Source: Paraburkholderia humisilvae
GTDB taxonomy: Bacteria; Pseudomonadota; Gammaproteobacteria; Burkholderiales; Burkholderiaceae
DNA: 64,000 bases
Assembly (NCBI RefSeq): GCF_902859855.1
Contig: NZ_CADIKH010000004.1
Location: forward strand, 248,001-312,000
Reading direction: 5' to 3'
A model generated the notes under the pieces. That model was not told where the DNA came from, made no database searches, and saw nothing but the letters and a program-made list of their open reading frames with translations. The translations under genes and the position numbers were made by a program. Shown here one piece after another: positions 52,237 to 61,925 of the stretch. Each line of letters opens with the position of its first letter. Position 1 is the first letter of the stretch.

Positions 52237-52694
52237 GAGATTGACTGGGAACTTTTGAGCACACAGCGACAGCTCAACTGTCGCAACCGTAAGCAAACTG
52301 ATTACAAATGGATTGCGGAGGCAATAGGGAAAAGCGGAGAAATCCGACAGGCGGGGTCGAACTAGCCCGTCAGGGTTAACGAGCATACCTGTTAACTCAA
52401 TCTTTTGCAGCGCAACAAAAAATAGCGAGGCACACAACGGATCATTGCTACAGCGGGGGTTGTCAGAGTGATTGCTCTTGTGCTCCGCACAACCGGCAAC
52501 GCTTTGGCGAAATCGCACGGCCTCGCGTGTCAAAATGTTTGGGCACTGGCGAGACTTTTTGTCGCGTCCGCATGTCGTCGAATTACCACGCCTTCGCGCC
52601 GATTGTTACGAAAAAAATCACCGAAAAACGGGAAATCCCTGGCACGGAATGCGTGAGAATCGCGTTAGGCTGTCGCAAGGGAGGAGACACTCCG
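52237..52694. other. Divergent intergenic region
   Basis: 458 bases between the NuoM-like gene and a small secreted-protein gene. Two GTTAAC hexamers (52375 and 52391) lie 16 bases apart and could mark an operator. No promoter with good spacing and no supported gene were found. Confidence 0.4.
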
Positions 52695-52943
52695 ATGAGA
52701 CGAGCTTTCAATATTGCAGTCGTCGTGCTGGTTGGCTTTCTGCTTGCCGACCGGGCCGCGATGCGCGCCCAGGCGCACGAGCCGGGATCGATCAGCTGCG
52801 CCGCCGGTGCGGACCTCGTGCGGCTCGACGCACTGAACAAAGGCTTTTCCGACGCCGCGGCGAGCAACCAGGGCGAAGCGTTCAAATCCGGTTGCTTCGT
52901 GACCGGCCGCGCGCAGATCGGCGATCTGATCGCGAGAGATTAA
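52695..52943 (+). CDS. Small secreted protein, unknown
   Basis: An 82-residue protein. A hydrophobic N-terminus (AFNIAVVVLVGFLLADRAA) looks like a signal peptide or signal anchor ending near RAQAHE. The mature part has two cysteines, in ISCAAG and SGCFVTG, that could form a disulfide in the periplasm. No family was recognised. ATG at 52695 follows GGAG. Neighbours give no hint of function. Confidence 0.6.
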   Translation: MRRAFNIAVVVLVGFLLADRAAMRAQAHEPGSISCAAGADLVRLDALNKGFSDAAASNQGEAFKSGCFVTGRAQIGDLIARD

Positions 52944-53117
52944 GCGCGCTGTGCGCGAATCGGGCGGCGTCCTCGCGGACGCCGCTTTTCGTTTTCCGCT
53001 CGCGCATTGCTCGTTCATTGCTCCCGCAGACTCGACGCCCCGGTCGGGTGCGTTGCGCTATCCGGCACGATAATGAACGGCATCACATCGGCAAACGGCT
53101 CTCCAGGAGACACGCGT

Positions 53118-54035
53118 ATGCATCTGAAAGGCAGGACGGTTGGCGTGATCGCGCCGGCCGGCGTACCGGATAGGGAAAACGTCGCGCGCGGCATTGCGTT
53201 GCTCGAGAGTTGGGGACTCGAAGTGCGCGTCGGCGCACACGTCACCGACCGCTTTCGCTATTTCGCCGGCACGCATGAAAACCGCCGTGCCGATCTTGCG
53301 TGGGCGCTCACTGACCCTTCGATCGATATCGTGTGGATTGCGCGCGGCGGCTATGGCTGCGTGCATTGTCTGCCCGCCATTCCGGCAACCCTGCCGCGCG
53401 CGAAAACCGTCATCGGCTTTTCAGATGCGACGTCCCTGTTCTGCGCGATGAGCGGCATGCGTGATGCGCGGCTGATTCACGGGCCCTCGCTTGGCAGTCT
53501 CGCCGCGCATGTCGACGACGCATCGCGACAAAGCGTGCTAACCGCGCTGGCGGGCGACGTCGCGCCGGCCATCAGGTTGCAGCGCTTGCACGGCGCACCT
53601 CACGCGGTCAGCGGCCGCCTGCACGGCGGCAACATCACGACGCTCGCCAGCGTCGCTGGCACGCGCTGGCAGCCGGATTGCCGCGACGCGATCGTGCTGC
53701 TCGAAGACATCACCGAGCTCGCTTACCGGCTCGACCGCAGTATCACGCTGCTCAAGGAAAGCGGCGCGTTCGGCGGCGCGCGCGCATTCGTGCTCGGCGA
53801 GTTCGTGCGTTGCCCGCTGCCCCCGGACGCGGACTACACGCTGCACGACATATTGGTCGATCTGCTTGCGCCATTCGGCGTGCCGGTCTTCGCGGGCCTG
53901 CCGATCGGACACGCCGCACAGAACGTCGCATGGACCTACGGTGCGCCCGCGCACATCGAGGGCGACCAGCTCGTGTTCGACGCGTCGCACGACGCCAGGC
54001 TTGCATCCCCTTTACAGCACGCCCATCAACGGTGA
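53118..54035 (+). CDS. LD-carboxypeptidase-like peptidase (S66 family)
   Basis: A 305-residue S66 serine peptidase, the family that trims peptidoglycan tetrapeptides (LdcA) or cleaves microcin C7 (MccF). The nucleophile is Ser102 in VIGFSDATSL. The Glu is in VLLEDITELAYRLDR, and the His is in GLPIGHAAQN. The RGGYG motif (77-81) is also standard. The 305-residue length and lack of a signal peptide fit cytoplasmic LdcA. ATG at 53118 follows CAGGAG. It stands alone. Confidence 0.88.
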   Translation: MHLKGRTVGVIAPAGVPDRENVARGIALLESWGLEVRVGAHVTDRFRYFAGTHENRRADLAWALTDPSIDIVWIARGGYGCVHCLPAIPATLPRAKTVIGFSDATSLFCAMSGMRDARLIHGPSLGSLAAHVDDASRQSVLTALAGDVAPAIRLQRLHGAPHAVSGRLHGGNITTLASVAGTRWQPDCRDAIVLLEDITELAYRLDRSITLLKESGAFGGARAFVLGEFVRCPLPPDADYTLHDILVDLLAPFGVPVFAGLPIGHAAQNVAWTYGAPAHIEGDQLVFDASHDARLASPLQHAHQR

Positions 54036-54345
54036 ACGCAGCCCACCGCTGAACGCACCAGCGCGGGGCGCACGCACCGCGCACAATCATTCCGACGCCG
54101 CGCCACGCGCGCCGCGGCGCATTCGCGTTCGCTGCGCAGTCCATCCGCGCGAACCGCGATTCGCACGATAACCCGCATTCCCACTTGTTGAGCACATCGG
54201 CGCGTGCCGTCGCGCGATGCGATTGGCACGCTTCTCGCTCACGTCGGCACGCTCGTCCAGCTTCGAATAACAAACAGATAACCAGGCGCCCTACAAAGCG
54301 CAAGACCAACCGCACTACGCGCAATCTCGCAACGGAGAACCATTG
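54036..54345. other. Intergenic region upstream of the OFA transporter
   Basis: 310 bases without a supported gene. The only element noted is a sigma-54-like site at 54224-54239. The remainder is GC-rich with no clear hairpin. Confidence 0.4.
54224..54239 (+). promoter_or_regulatory. Sigma-54-like promoter upstream of the OFA transporter
   Basis: TGGCACG-CTTC-TCGCT matches the -24/-12 consensus except C for T in the TTGC element. GG and GC keep the required ten-base spacing. Transcription would start near 54250, giving a leader of about 96 bases. Confidence 0.3.
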
Positions 54346-55638
54346 ATGAACACCCCTGTGCAGTCGCTCGATCAGGCCGCGTCGCCCGGCGTGCGGGCCG
54401 CGACCTCCACACGATGGCTGCAGCTTGCGCTCGGTCTGATCTGCATGATGGCGATCTCGAGCCCGCAATATGTATGGACGCTGATGACCAAGCCCCTGAT
54501 GGCGAAGCTTGGTATCTCGCTGCCGGAAGTGCAGGTCACGTTTTCGATCCTGGTCTTTCTGCAAGCCTTCTTTTCGCCGTTCCAGGGTGCGCTGATCGAC
54601 CGTTTCGGTCCGCGCAAGCTGATCTCGATCGGCACGCTGCTCGCGGGCGTGAGCTGGATGCTTGCGTCGTACGCGTCGAGCACGACGATGCTGTATCTCA
54701 CGTATGGCGGCCTCGGCGGCCTCGGCACCGGCATTGTGTATGTCGGTGTGGTCGGCCTGATGGTGCGCTGGTTCCCGGATCGCCGCGGCATGGCGGCCGG
54801 CGCGGTGGCCGCCGGCTACGGGATGGGCGCGATCGTCACGACCTTCCCGATTTCCGCTTCGCTGGCCACGCACGGTGTCGAGTCGACGCTGTGGCTGTAC
54901 GGGATGATCTTCGCCGCGATTGGCTTCATCGCCTCGCAAGGCCTGCGCGTGCCGCCTGAAACCTCGGGGGCGGCGGCCGTCGTGCGATCGTCGTCGACAG
55001 GCGCGCGCGAATTCCGCCCGACGGAAATGCTGAAGACGCCGATCTTCTGGCTAATGTTCGCGATGATGACGATGATGTCGACCTCGGGCCTGATGGTTAC
55101 ATCGCAAATGGCGAGCTTCGCGGCGGACTTCGGCGTCAGCAAGGTGCTGGTGTTCGGCCTCGCCGCGTTGCCGCTGGCGCTGACCATCGACCGCTTCACG
55201 AACGGGCTGACCCGGCCGCTGTTCGGCTGGGTGTCGGACAAGTTCGGCCGCGAAAACACGATGGGCTTCGCGTTCGCGCTGGAAGGCGTTGCGATGACGC
55301 TGTGGCTGCTCACCCGCGACGACGCCGTGCTGTTCGTGCTGCTGTCCGGTGTGGTGTTCTTCGGCTGGGGCGAGATCTTCTCGCTGTTCCCGTCGACGCT
55401 GACCGATACGTTCGGCACGCGCTTCGCCACCGCAAACTATGGGTGGCTATATATCTCGTTCGGCGTCGGTTCGATTTTCGGCGGCCCGCTTGCCGCGCTG
55501 CTGCATCAGCATACGGGTAGCTGGATACCGGTATTCGCGTGCGCGATCACGCTCGACATCGTCACTGCCCTGCTCGCGCTATTCGTGCTGAAGCCGGCGC
55601 GCGCGAAGTTCGTGCGCGCGCAACGCGGCGTCCTCTGA
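54346..55638 (+). CDS. Oxalate/formate antiporter-type transporter (OFA family, MFS)
   Basis: A 430-residue, 12-helix major facilitator. The opening ISSPQYVWTLMTKPLMAKLGISLPEVQVTFSI and the half-way GLGTGIVYVGVVGLMVRWFPDRRGMAAG are characteristic of the OFA family. A second-half motif, TRPLFGWVSDKFGREN, is also present. It probably exchanges small carboxylates such as oxalate and formate; the substrate is not fixed by sequence. No oxalate-degradation genes adjoin it. ATG at 54346 has GGAG eight bases upstream; a TTG directly before it is a possible start. Confidence 0.88.
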   Translation: MNTPVQSLDQAASPGVRAATSTRWLQLALGLICMMAISSPQYVWTLMTKPLMAKLGISLPEVQVTFSILVFLQAFFSPFQGALIDRFGPRKLISIGTLLAGVSWMLASYASSTTMLYLTYGGLGGLGTGIVYVGVVGLMVRWFPDRRGMAAGAVAAGYGMGAIVTTFPISASLATHGVESTLWLYGMIFAAIGFIASQGLRVPPETSGAAAVVRSSSTGAREFRPTEMLKTPIFWLMFAMMTMMSTSGLMVTSQMASFAADFGVSKVLVFGLAALPLALTIDRFTNGLTRPLFGWVSDKFGRENTMGFAFALEGVAMTLWLLTRDDAVLFVLLSGVVFFGWGEIFSLFPSTLTDTFGTRFATANYGWLYISFGVGSIFGGPLAALLHQHTGSWIPVFACAITLDIVTALLALFVLKPARAKFVRAQRGVL

Positions 55639-55769
55639 CCTAGCGACTCAAGCACGCAGTTGAACACACGACGACAGGCCAGCCGTTTCGCGCGTCCCGT
55701 CGCAGCGGGGATGATTGCGCAAAACGGCACCTGTCATGCGCGATTGCCGCGCCCCGCCGCAACAGACCA

Positions 55770-56108
55770 TCATTCGAATCCGCCGGGGCCCGCGCTATAG
55801 ATAATGGGCGCCGTCGGCACCTTCACGTTTTCGCCCAGACAGTCGGCACGATATTTCAGCTGAAGCCGTGCTTCCGCCTCCTGAATTTCCGACGGATAGT
55901 AGCTGTCGTCGCCGCCTGACGCCTGGTAGCCGACCGATTCCAGTTCGCTAAGTTCCTGCATCAGTTGCGCGTGCGTGACCGGTTTGCTCAACGGCTTGAA
56001 AGGATAGTCATTGCATTCGCCGGGCGTAAGCCTGCTGCTTGCCGACGCCGCGCCGCTTGCCAGCAGCACGCAAAACACGACCGTGGTCTTGATCCAGAAG
56101 GGTTTCAT
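55770..56108 (-). CDS. DUF4148 family periplasmic protein
   Basis: A 112-residue protein with a signal peptide (WIKTTVVFCVLLASGAASAS). A short helical domain follows, VTHAQLMQELSELESVGYQ then YYPSEIQEAEARLQLKY, the DUF4148 pattern that is abundant in Burkholderiaceae. Its function is unknown. ATG at 56108 follows GGAGCGG. It is a single gene convergent with the OFA transporter. Confidence 0.85.
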   Translation of the reverse strand: MKPFWIKTTVVFCVLLASGAASASSRLTPGECNDYPFKPLSKPVTHAQLMQELSELESVGYQASGGDDSYYPSEIQEAEARLQLKYRADCLGENVKVPTAPIIYSAGPGGFE

Positions 56109-56312
56109 GTCATCCGCTCCTTGCGCGTTGTTGTGACGATGCAAGGATGGGCCGCGTCGCGTATCGAACCACGATAAAACGGATGAACCTTTTGTTAGGA
56201 AGGGCCGCGTCGATGAAAGAAGTTTCATCATTTCACGGCCCCTCTTCCACTTGCCGGGCGCCTGTTCGCGCGCATACTTCTGCTGTTTTAGCGCACGGCA
56301 GGAGCGAACAAT

Positions 56313-56687
56313 ATGCATCATCCCATGCAAGTGGAACTTGTCAGCGACTACGGCGGCCAGGCGCTGCGTGTCACGATCGACCGTAGTATCGCGATGCTCG
56401 ACGTCGCCGACCTCGATGCCTTGATTGAACATCTCGCGATGTTGCGCGCGAAAATGCGCCCGGAAATCTCGCAGCAGATCTCCCGTCAGCATCAGTATGT
56501 GATCGAAGTCGATCCCTGCTGGTACACCGAGAAAAGCCCGCTATTCGAGGGCGCGGTGATGTTCTTCCGGCACACTGGCTTCAACTGGACTGGCTTCGCG
56601 GTGCCGAAAGAAAGTCTCGTCAGATTGATCGACGCGCTGTCCCAGCATGCCGATGCGTCCACCGAAACGTATAGCATGCCGAACTGA
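56313..56687 (+). CDS. Hypothetical protein
   Basis: A 124-residue soluble protein with no family recognised. It starts MHHPMQVELVSDYGG and contains a helix (LDALIEHLAMLRAKMRP). A second conserved-looking part follows, CWYTEKSPLFEGAVMFFRHTGFNWTGFAVPKESLVRL. ATG at 56313 has AGGAG eight bases upstream and the codon use is that of its neighbours, so it is probably a real gene. Confidence 0.65.
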   Translation: MHHPMQVELVSDYGGQALRVTIDRSIAMLDVADLDALIEHLAMLRAKMRPEISQQISRQHQYVIEVDPCWYTEKSPLFEGAVMFFRHTGFNWTGFAVPKESLVRLIDALSQHADASTETYSMPN

Positions 56688-56936
56688 CTGGCATCGCTGA
56701 CACCCCTCTCGCATGCGCGCGCATCGCGCGTGCGTCATAGTTCAACCCCCGTTCTCCCATTACGCAGGCACAGCGCAGGCTGGTCGCCTGCGCGAGCGCG
56801 TTCGCATTCATCGAACGTGTCTTCGCATCGAAACACAAGCAATCCGAAATATAAATAATCGTTCACCTTGACGGCGATCCACTGTTAAGCCGACTGGCCG
56901 ATCATTCGCAACGTCCAACCAACAGGGCTTGCCGAT

Positions 56937-57860
56937 ATGAACCAACTCCAGTCCATGCGCGTTTTCATGCGTGTCGTCGAACTGAGCAGCTTCTCGGTTG
57001 CCGCACGCCAGCTCGGCATGTCGGCCGCGGCGGTCACGCGCAGCGTCAATATGCTCGAAGCGCATCTGAATACTCGCCTGATCAATCGCTCGACCCGCAG
57101 CTTGTCGCTCACCCAGGCAGGCGCACGCTACCTCGACAGTTGCCGTGCGATCGTTGCGAACATCGATGAAATGGATGCGAATCTCACGCGTACTGCGCAC
57201 TCGCCGCACGGCACGGTGCGTATCGCCGCATCGACGACATTCGCGAGCACCGAACTCGTCGCGCTGCTCGCCGACTATCGCGCGAGCGAGCCCGGTGTCG
57301 ACTTCGACGTCACCACATTCGAAGCGCAGCTCGATCTGATCGAAGGCGGCTTCGACGTCGGCTTTACCGACGACGACCGGCTCGTCGGCACGTCGGTGGT
57401 CGGCCGCATGCTGATGCAGTACCGCAGCCTGCTGGTGGCGTCGCCCGCCTATCTCGCGCAGCGCGGCACGCCGCTCAATCCGTCGATGCTCAATGCGCAC
57501 GCGCTGCTCGGCCCCGCCAGCGGCGCCGCGCGCGCGTGGGAGTTCACCGATGCGCACGGCGCGTATCGCGTGCCGGTGCGCTACAGCCTGCGGGCAGGCG
57601 ACACCGCGATGCTGCGCACGGCCGCGCTCAGTCATATGGGCATCGCGCTCGTGCCCGCGCCGGCAGTCGCGCGCGAACTCGCCAGTGGCACGCTGTCGCA
57701 GGTGCTCGAGCGCTTTCCGCTCAACGATGGCGCGCGGCGGTTTTCCATTATCTATTCCGGCCGCAATCACCTGACCGCCAAGGTGCGCGCGTTCGTCGAA
57801 TTCGCGGTCGCACGCTTTCGCTCCGACGAGCGCAAAACATCGTTGCGTGCAGTGGCGTAA
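56937..57860 (+). CDS. LysR-family transcriptional regulator
   Basis: A 307-residue LysR-type regulator. The winged HTH is at residues 1-60 (SFSVAARQLGMSAAAVTRSVNMLEAHLNTRLINRSTRSLSLT). A linker helix follows, then the periplasmic-binding-type effector domain from about residue 90. The NxRLINRSTRxLxLT pattern is typical of the CrgA/DmlR-like subgroup. It is followed 32 bases later by an OmpR-type regulator and the RND efflux genes on the same strand, which it may control. Confidence 0.9.
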   Translation: MNQLQSMRVFMRVVELSSFSVAARQLGMSAAAVTRSVNMLEAHLNTRLINRSTRSLSLTQAGARYLDSCRAIVANIDEMDANLTRTAHSPHGTVRIAASTTFASTELVALLADYRASEPGVDFDVTTFEAQLDLIEGGFDVGFTDDDRLVGTSVVGRMLMQYRSLLVASPAYLAQRGTPLNPSMLNAHALLGPASGAARAWEFTDAHGAYRVPVRYSLRAGDTAMLRTAALSHMGIALVPAPAVARELASGTLSQVLERFPLNDGARRFSIIYSGRNHLTAKVRAFVEFAVARFRSDERKTSLRAVA

Positions 57861-57892
57861 CCCCAGACGGACCCGACGGACTAAATCAGCGT

Positions 57893-58567
57893 ATGGCCAG
57901 AATTCTCACTATCGAAGACGACGAGTGGATTGCCGGCGAGATCGTGCGCGCGTTGAGCGCAACCGGACTTGCCGTCGATGTCGCCCGCACCGGCCGCGAA
58001 GGCCTCGTCAAGGCGATGTCCGATGCTTATGACGTCGTCACCGTCGACCGCTTGCTGCCGGACCTCGACGGCCTGAAGATTGTGTCGACGATGCGCGGCG
58101 CCGGCATCGACACGCCCGTGCTCGTGATGAGCGCGCTAGACGGCGTGGAACAGCGCATCGAAGGGTTGCGTGCCGGCAGCGACGACTATCTGATCAAGCC
58201 ATTTTCCGCCGACGAAATGTCCGCGCGTGTCGAAGTGCTGCTGCGCAGGCGTCCGCGCAGCGAGCCGGAGCCGATCGTGTTGCGGGTCGGGCCGCTCGAA
58301 CTCGACCGCATGCGCAGACGCGTCACAGCACGCGAACGAAACATCAGCCTGCAGCCGACCGAATACCGTCTGCTCGAATTCATGATGCGCCATGCGGGCC
58401 AGGTGATGACGCGCACGATGATCTTCGAGGGCGTATGGGGCGGCGCCTTCGATCCGGGCACGAACCTGATCGACGTGCATATCGGCCGCCTGCGCAGAAA
58501 GCTCGAAGCGGGCGGCGAGCCACCGTTGATCCGCACGGTGCGCGGCTCCGGCTATCTGCTCGGGTAA
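57893..58567 (+). CDS. OmpR-family response regulator
   Basis: A 224-residue regulator: receiver with acidic residues in TIEDDEW, phospho-site Asp52 in VTVDRLLPDLDG, Lys in LIKPF, and a winged-helix output domain (MTRTMIFEGVWGGAFDPGTNLIDVHIGRLRRKLEAGG). No histidine kinase gene is adjacent. It sits directly before the RND operon, 106 bases upstream of the pump gene. ATG at 57893 has a weak ribosome-binding site. Confidence 0.9.
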   Translation: MARILTIEDDEWIAGEIVRALSATGLAVDVARTGREGLVKAMSDAYDVVTVDRLLPDLDGLKIVSTMRGAGIDTPVLVMSALDGVEQRIEGLRAGSDDYLIKPFSADEMSARVEVLLRRRPRSEPEPIVLRVGPLELDRMRRRVTARERNISLQPTEYRLLEFMMRHAGQVMTRTMIFEGVWGGAFDPGTNLIDVHIGRLRRKLEAGGEPPLIRTVRGSGYLLG

Positions 58568-58673
58568 TCGCGCGCAACGTACGCCGCGCCAACACCTGCG
58601 CGCCCGGACCCGCCGCGCGACTGCCGCCCGTCCTTATCTCCTTGTTGCACCTCGATCACGGACCGCCTGCCCG

Positions 58674-61600
58674 ATGCTGAAGATTGTGCGCCTCGCGTTG
58701 ACCCGGCCCTACACGTTCATCGTGCTGGCGCTGCTGATTCTACTGGCCGGCCCGCTCGCCGCGATGCGCACGCCGACCGACATTTTCCCGGACATCCGGA
58801 TTCCGGTGATCGCGGTTGTGTGGAACTACCAGGGCTTGCAGCCAGACGACATGTCGGGCCGCATCGTCACGTATTACGAGCGCACGCTCGGCACCACCGT
58901 CAACGATATTCAGCATATCGAGTCGCAATCGTTTCGCGGTTTCGGCGTGGTCAAGATCTTCTTTCAGCCAACGGTCGATATACGCACCGCGACCGCGCAG
59001 GTCACCTCCGTATCGCAAACGGTGCTCAAGCAGATGCCGCCCGGCACGACGCCGCCGCAGATTCTCAACTACAACGCGTCGACGGTGCCGGTACTGCAGA
59101 TCGCGCTCACAAGCGACACACTCGATGAGCAGAAGCTCGCCGACTACGCGACCAATTTCATTCGTCCGCAATTACTGAGCGTGCCGGGCGTTGCGATTCC
59201 GACGCCGTACGGCGGCAAGATTCGCGACGTGCAGATCGACCTCGACCCGCTTGCGCTGCAGCAGAAGCATTTGTCCGCGCAGGATGTGGCGAACGCGCTC
59301 GCACAGCAGAATCAGATCATTCCGGCCGGCACCGAGAAGATCGGCCGCTTCGAATACAACATCAAGCTCAATAACAGCCCGCGACAGATCGCCGCGCTCA
59401 ATGCGTTGCCGATCAAGACCATCGGCGGCACGACGATTTATATTCGCGATGTCGCACACGTGCGCGATGGCTATCCGCCGCAGACGAACGTGGTGCGCGT
59501 CGACGGCCACCGCGCGGTGCTGATGAGCATCCTGAAGAACGGCAATGCGTCGACGCTCGACATCATCGCCGGCGTCAAGGCGCAACTGCCGCGCATCGAG
59601 GAAACGCTGCCGCCGTCGCTCAAGCTCGTCACGATGGGCGACCAGTCGACCTTCGTCAAAGGCGCAGTGAGCGGCGTCGCGCGCGAGGGGATTATCGCGG
59701 CCGCGTTGACTTCGCTGATGATTTTGCTGTTTCTGGGCAGCTGGCGCTCGACGCTGATCATCGCGACGTCGATTCCGCTCGCGGTGCTCAGCGCAATCGC
59801 GGCGCTGTCGGCCACCGGCGAGACGCTCAACGTGATGACGCTCGGCGGACTCGCGCTCGCAGTCGGCATACTCGTCGACGACGCGACGGTCACGATCGAA
59901 AACATCAACTGGCATCTCGAGCAAGGCAAGGACGTGCGCAGTGCGATTCTCGAAGGCGCATCGCAGATCGTGCTGCCCGCGTTCGTGTCGCTGCTGTGCA
60001 TCTGCATCGTGTTCGTGCCGATGCTGCTGCTCGACGGCATCGCGCGCTTCCTGTTCGTGCCGATGGCCGAAGCCGTGATCTATGCGATGGTCTCGTCGTT
60101 TATCCTGTCGCGCACCTTCGTGCCGATGATGGCGCACTATCTGTTGCGTCCGCACGCATCGGGCGGCCACGCGTCGGGCGAGCTCGCGGTGGTGATGGCT
60201 CCGCACGGCAGTCACGACCGCCCTGTGCGGTCACGCAACCCGCTCGTGCGTTTCCAGCGCGGCTTCGAGCGCGGCTTCAATACCGTGCGCGGCACGTATC
60301 GCGCTCTGCTCGGCGCCGCGCTATCGAACCGCGCGCGTTTTCTCACGGGCTTCGCGATTGCGGTTGCATCCGCGTTTCTGCTGGTGCCGTGGCTTGGCCG
60401 CAACTTCTTTCCGAATATCGATTCCGGCGAGATCGAGATTCACTTTCGCGCGCCGATCGGCACACGCATCGAAGACACAGCCGCGCTCGCGGATCATATC
60501 GAAGCCGCTGTGCGCCAGACGATTCCGCCCGACGAGCTAAGCAACGTGGTCGATAATCTCGGTCTGCCGAACAGCGGCATCGACCTCGCGTACAACAATA
60601 GCGGCACAACGGGCTCGCAGGACGGCGATATCTACGTGACGCTAACGGCCCATCACGCGCCGACCGCGGACTACGTGCGTACGCTGCGCGCGACGCTGCC
60701 GCACACGTTTCCCGGCACCACGTTCTCGTTTCTGCCGGCGGATATCGTCAGCCAGATTCTGAATTTCGGCGCGCCCGCGCCGATCGACGTGCAGGTGTCG
60801 GGACCCGACGACGCCGCGAACCGCCGTTACGCGGTCGAACTGTTGCGCCGCATGCGCGACGTGCCCGGTATCGCGGACCCACGTATCCAGCAGGCGTCGA
60901 ACTATCCCCAGTTCAGTGTCGCGGTGGACCGCTCGCGGGCCGATCAGCTCGGCATCACCGAGGACGACGTCACCGATTCGCTGGTCGCGAGCCTGACCGG
61001 CACCGGCCAGGTCGCGCCATCGTTCTGGCTCAATCCGCGCAATGGCGTGTCGTATCCGATCGTCGCGGCGACACCGCAATACAGTTTGACGTCGCTTTCC
61101 AGCCTCAAAAACCTCACCGTGACCGGCGCCGACGGCCGTTCGCAATTGCTCGGCGCGATCGCGAGCGTGACGCGCGGCGTCGGCGACCTGGTCGTCTCGC
61201 ACTACAACATCCAGCCGCTCTACGACGTGTTCGCGACTACGCAGCGCGCGGACCTCGGCTCAGTGGCATCCGGTATCCAGCACATCCTGCACGCGACCGC
61301 GCATGACGTGCCAAAAGGGGCGCGCGTCACGCTGCGCGGCCAGGTGCAGACGATGAACAGCGCCTTCACTGGCCTGCTGTTCGGTCTGGTCGGCGCGATC
61401 GTGCTGATCTTTCTGCTGATCGTCGTGAACTTTCATTCGTGGAGCGATGCGGGTGTGATTGTCGGTGGCTTGCCGGCTGCGCTCGCCGGCATCGTCTGGA
61501 TGCTGTTTGCGACGCATACGCCGCTGTCGGTGCCCGCGCTGACGGGCGCGATTCTGTGCATGGGCGTCGCCACCGCGAACAGCATCTTGGTCGTGAGCTT

Positions 61601-61925
61601 CGCGCGCGAGCGGCTGCGCGCGACCGGCGATGCACACGTCGCCGCACTCGAAGCGGGCTTTGCGCGCTTTCGCCCGGTGCTGATGACCGCGCTTGCGATG
61701 ATCATCGGCATGGCGCCGATGGCGCTCGGCCTGGGCGACGGCGGCGAACAGAACGCCCCGCTCGGGCGCGCGGTGATCGGCGGCCTGCTGTGCGCGACCT
61801 GCGCGACGCTGCTGGTGGTGCCGGTGCTGTTCAGCATGGTCCATCGCCATGACAGTCACGACCCTCACTCCGATCCCGACACCGGTTCGACCGGTCTTGC
61901 CGAAGGAAACGCTCATGTCCACTGA
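58674..61925 (+). CDS. RND efflux pump inner-membrane permease
   Basis: A 1,083-residue resistance-nodulation-division pump of the AcrB-like class. It opens with MLKIVRLALTRPYTFIVLALLILL and has the proton-relay aspartate pair in GILVDDATVTIENIN (about 399-411). A second bundle includes GAILCMGVATANSILVVSFA and GMAPMALGLGDGGEQNAPLGRAVIGG. Two large periplasmic loops follow the RND pattern. The C-terminus has a His/Asp-rich tail (HRHDSHDPHSDPD). It overlaps the adaptor gene. The gene order pump-adaptor-outer factor differs from the common adaptor-pump order. Confidence 0.92.
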   Translation: MLKIVRLALTRPYTFIVLALLILLAGPLAAMRTPTDIFPDIRIPVIAVVWNYQGLQPDDMSGRIVTYYERTLGTTVNDIQHIESQSFRGFGVVKIFFQPTVDIRTATAQVTSVSQTVLKQMPPGTTPPQILNYNASTVPVLQIALTSDTLDEQKLADYATNFIRPQLLSVPGVAIPTPYGGKIRDVQIDLDPLALQQKHLSAQDVANALAQQNQIIPAGTEKIGRFEYNIKLNNSPRQIAALNALPIKTIGGTTIYIRDVAHVRDGYPPQTNVVRVDGHRAVLMSILKNGNASTLDIIAGVKAQLPRIEETLPPSLKLVTMGDQSTFVKGAVSGVAREGIIAAALTSLMILLFLGSWRSTLIIATSIPLAVLSAIAALSATGETLNVMTLGGLALAVGILVDDATVTIENINWHLEQGKDVRSAILEGASQIVLPAFVSLLCICIVFVPMLLLDGIARFLFVPMAEAVIYAMVSSFILSRTFVPMMAHYLLRPHASGGHASGELAVVMAPHGSHDRPVRSRNPLVRFQRGFERGFNTVRGTYRALLGAALSNRARFLTGFAIAVASAFLLVPWLGRNFFPNIDSGEIEIHFRAPIGTRIEDTAALADHIEAAVRQTIPPDELSNVVDNLGLPNSGIDLAYNNSGTTGSQDGDIYVTLTAHHAPTADYVRTLRATLPHTFPGTTFSFLPADIVSQILNFGAPAPIDVQVSGPDDAANRRYAVELLRRMRDVPGIADPRIQQASNYPQFSVAVDRSRADQLGITEDDVTDSLVASLTGTGQVAPSFWLNPRNGVSYPIVAATPQYSLTSLSSLKNLTVTGADGRSQLLGAIASVTRGVGDLVVSHYNIQPLYDVFATTQRADLGSVASGIQHILHATAHDVPKGARVTLRGQVQTMNSAFTGLLFGLVGAIVLIFLLIVVNFHSWSDAGVIVGGLPAALAGIVWMLFATHTPLSVPALTGAILCMGVATANSILVVSFARERLRATGDAHVAALEAGFARFRPVLMTALAMIIGMAPMALGLGDGGEQNAPLGRAVIGGLLCATCATLLVVPVLFSMVHRHDSHDPHSDPDTGSTGLAEGNAHVH

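Noticed and set aside
50719..52365. 548-codon plus-strand open frame opposite the NuoM-like gene
   Set aside because: Charged His/Arg/Glu-rich product typical of the antisense of a membrane protein; no ribosome-binding site.
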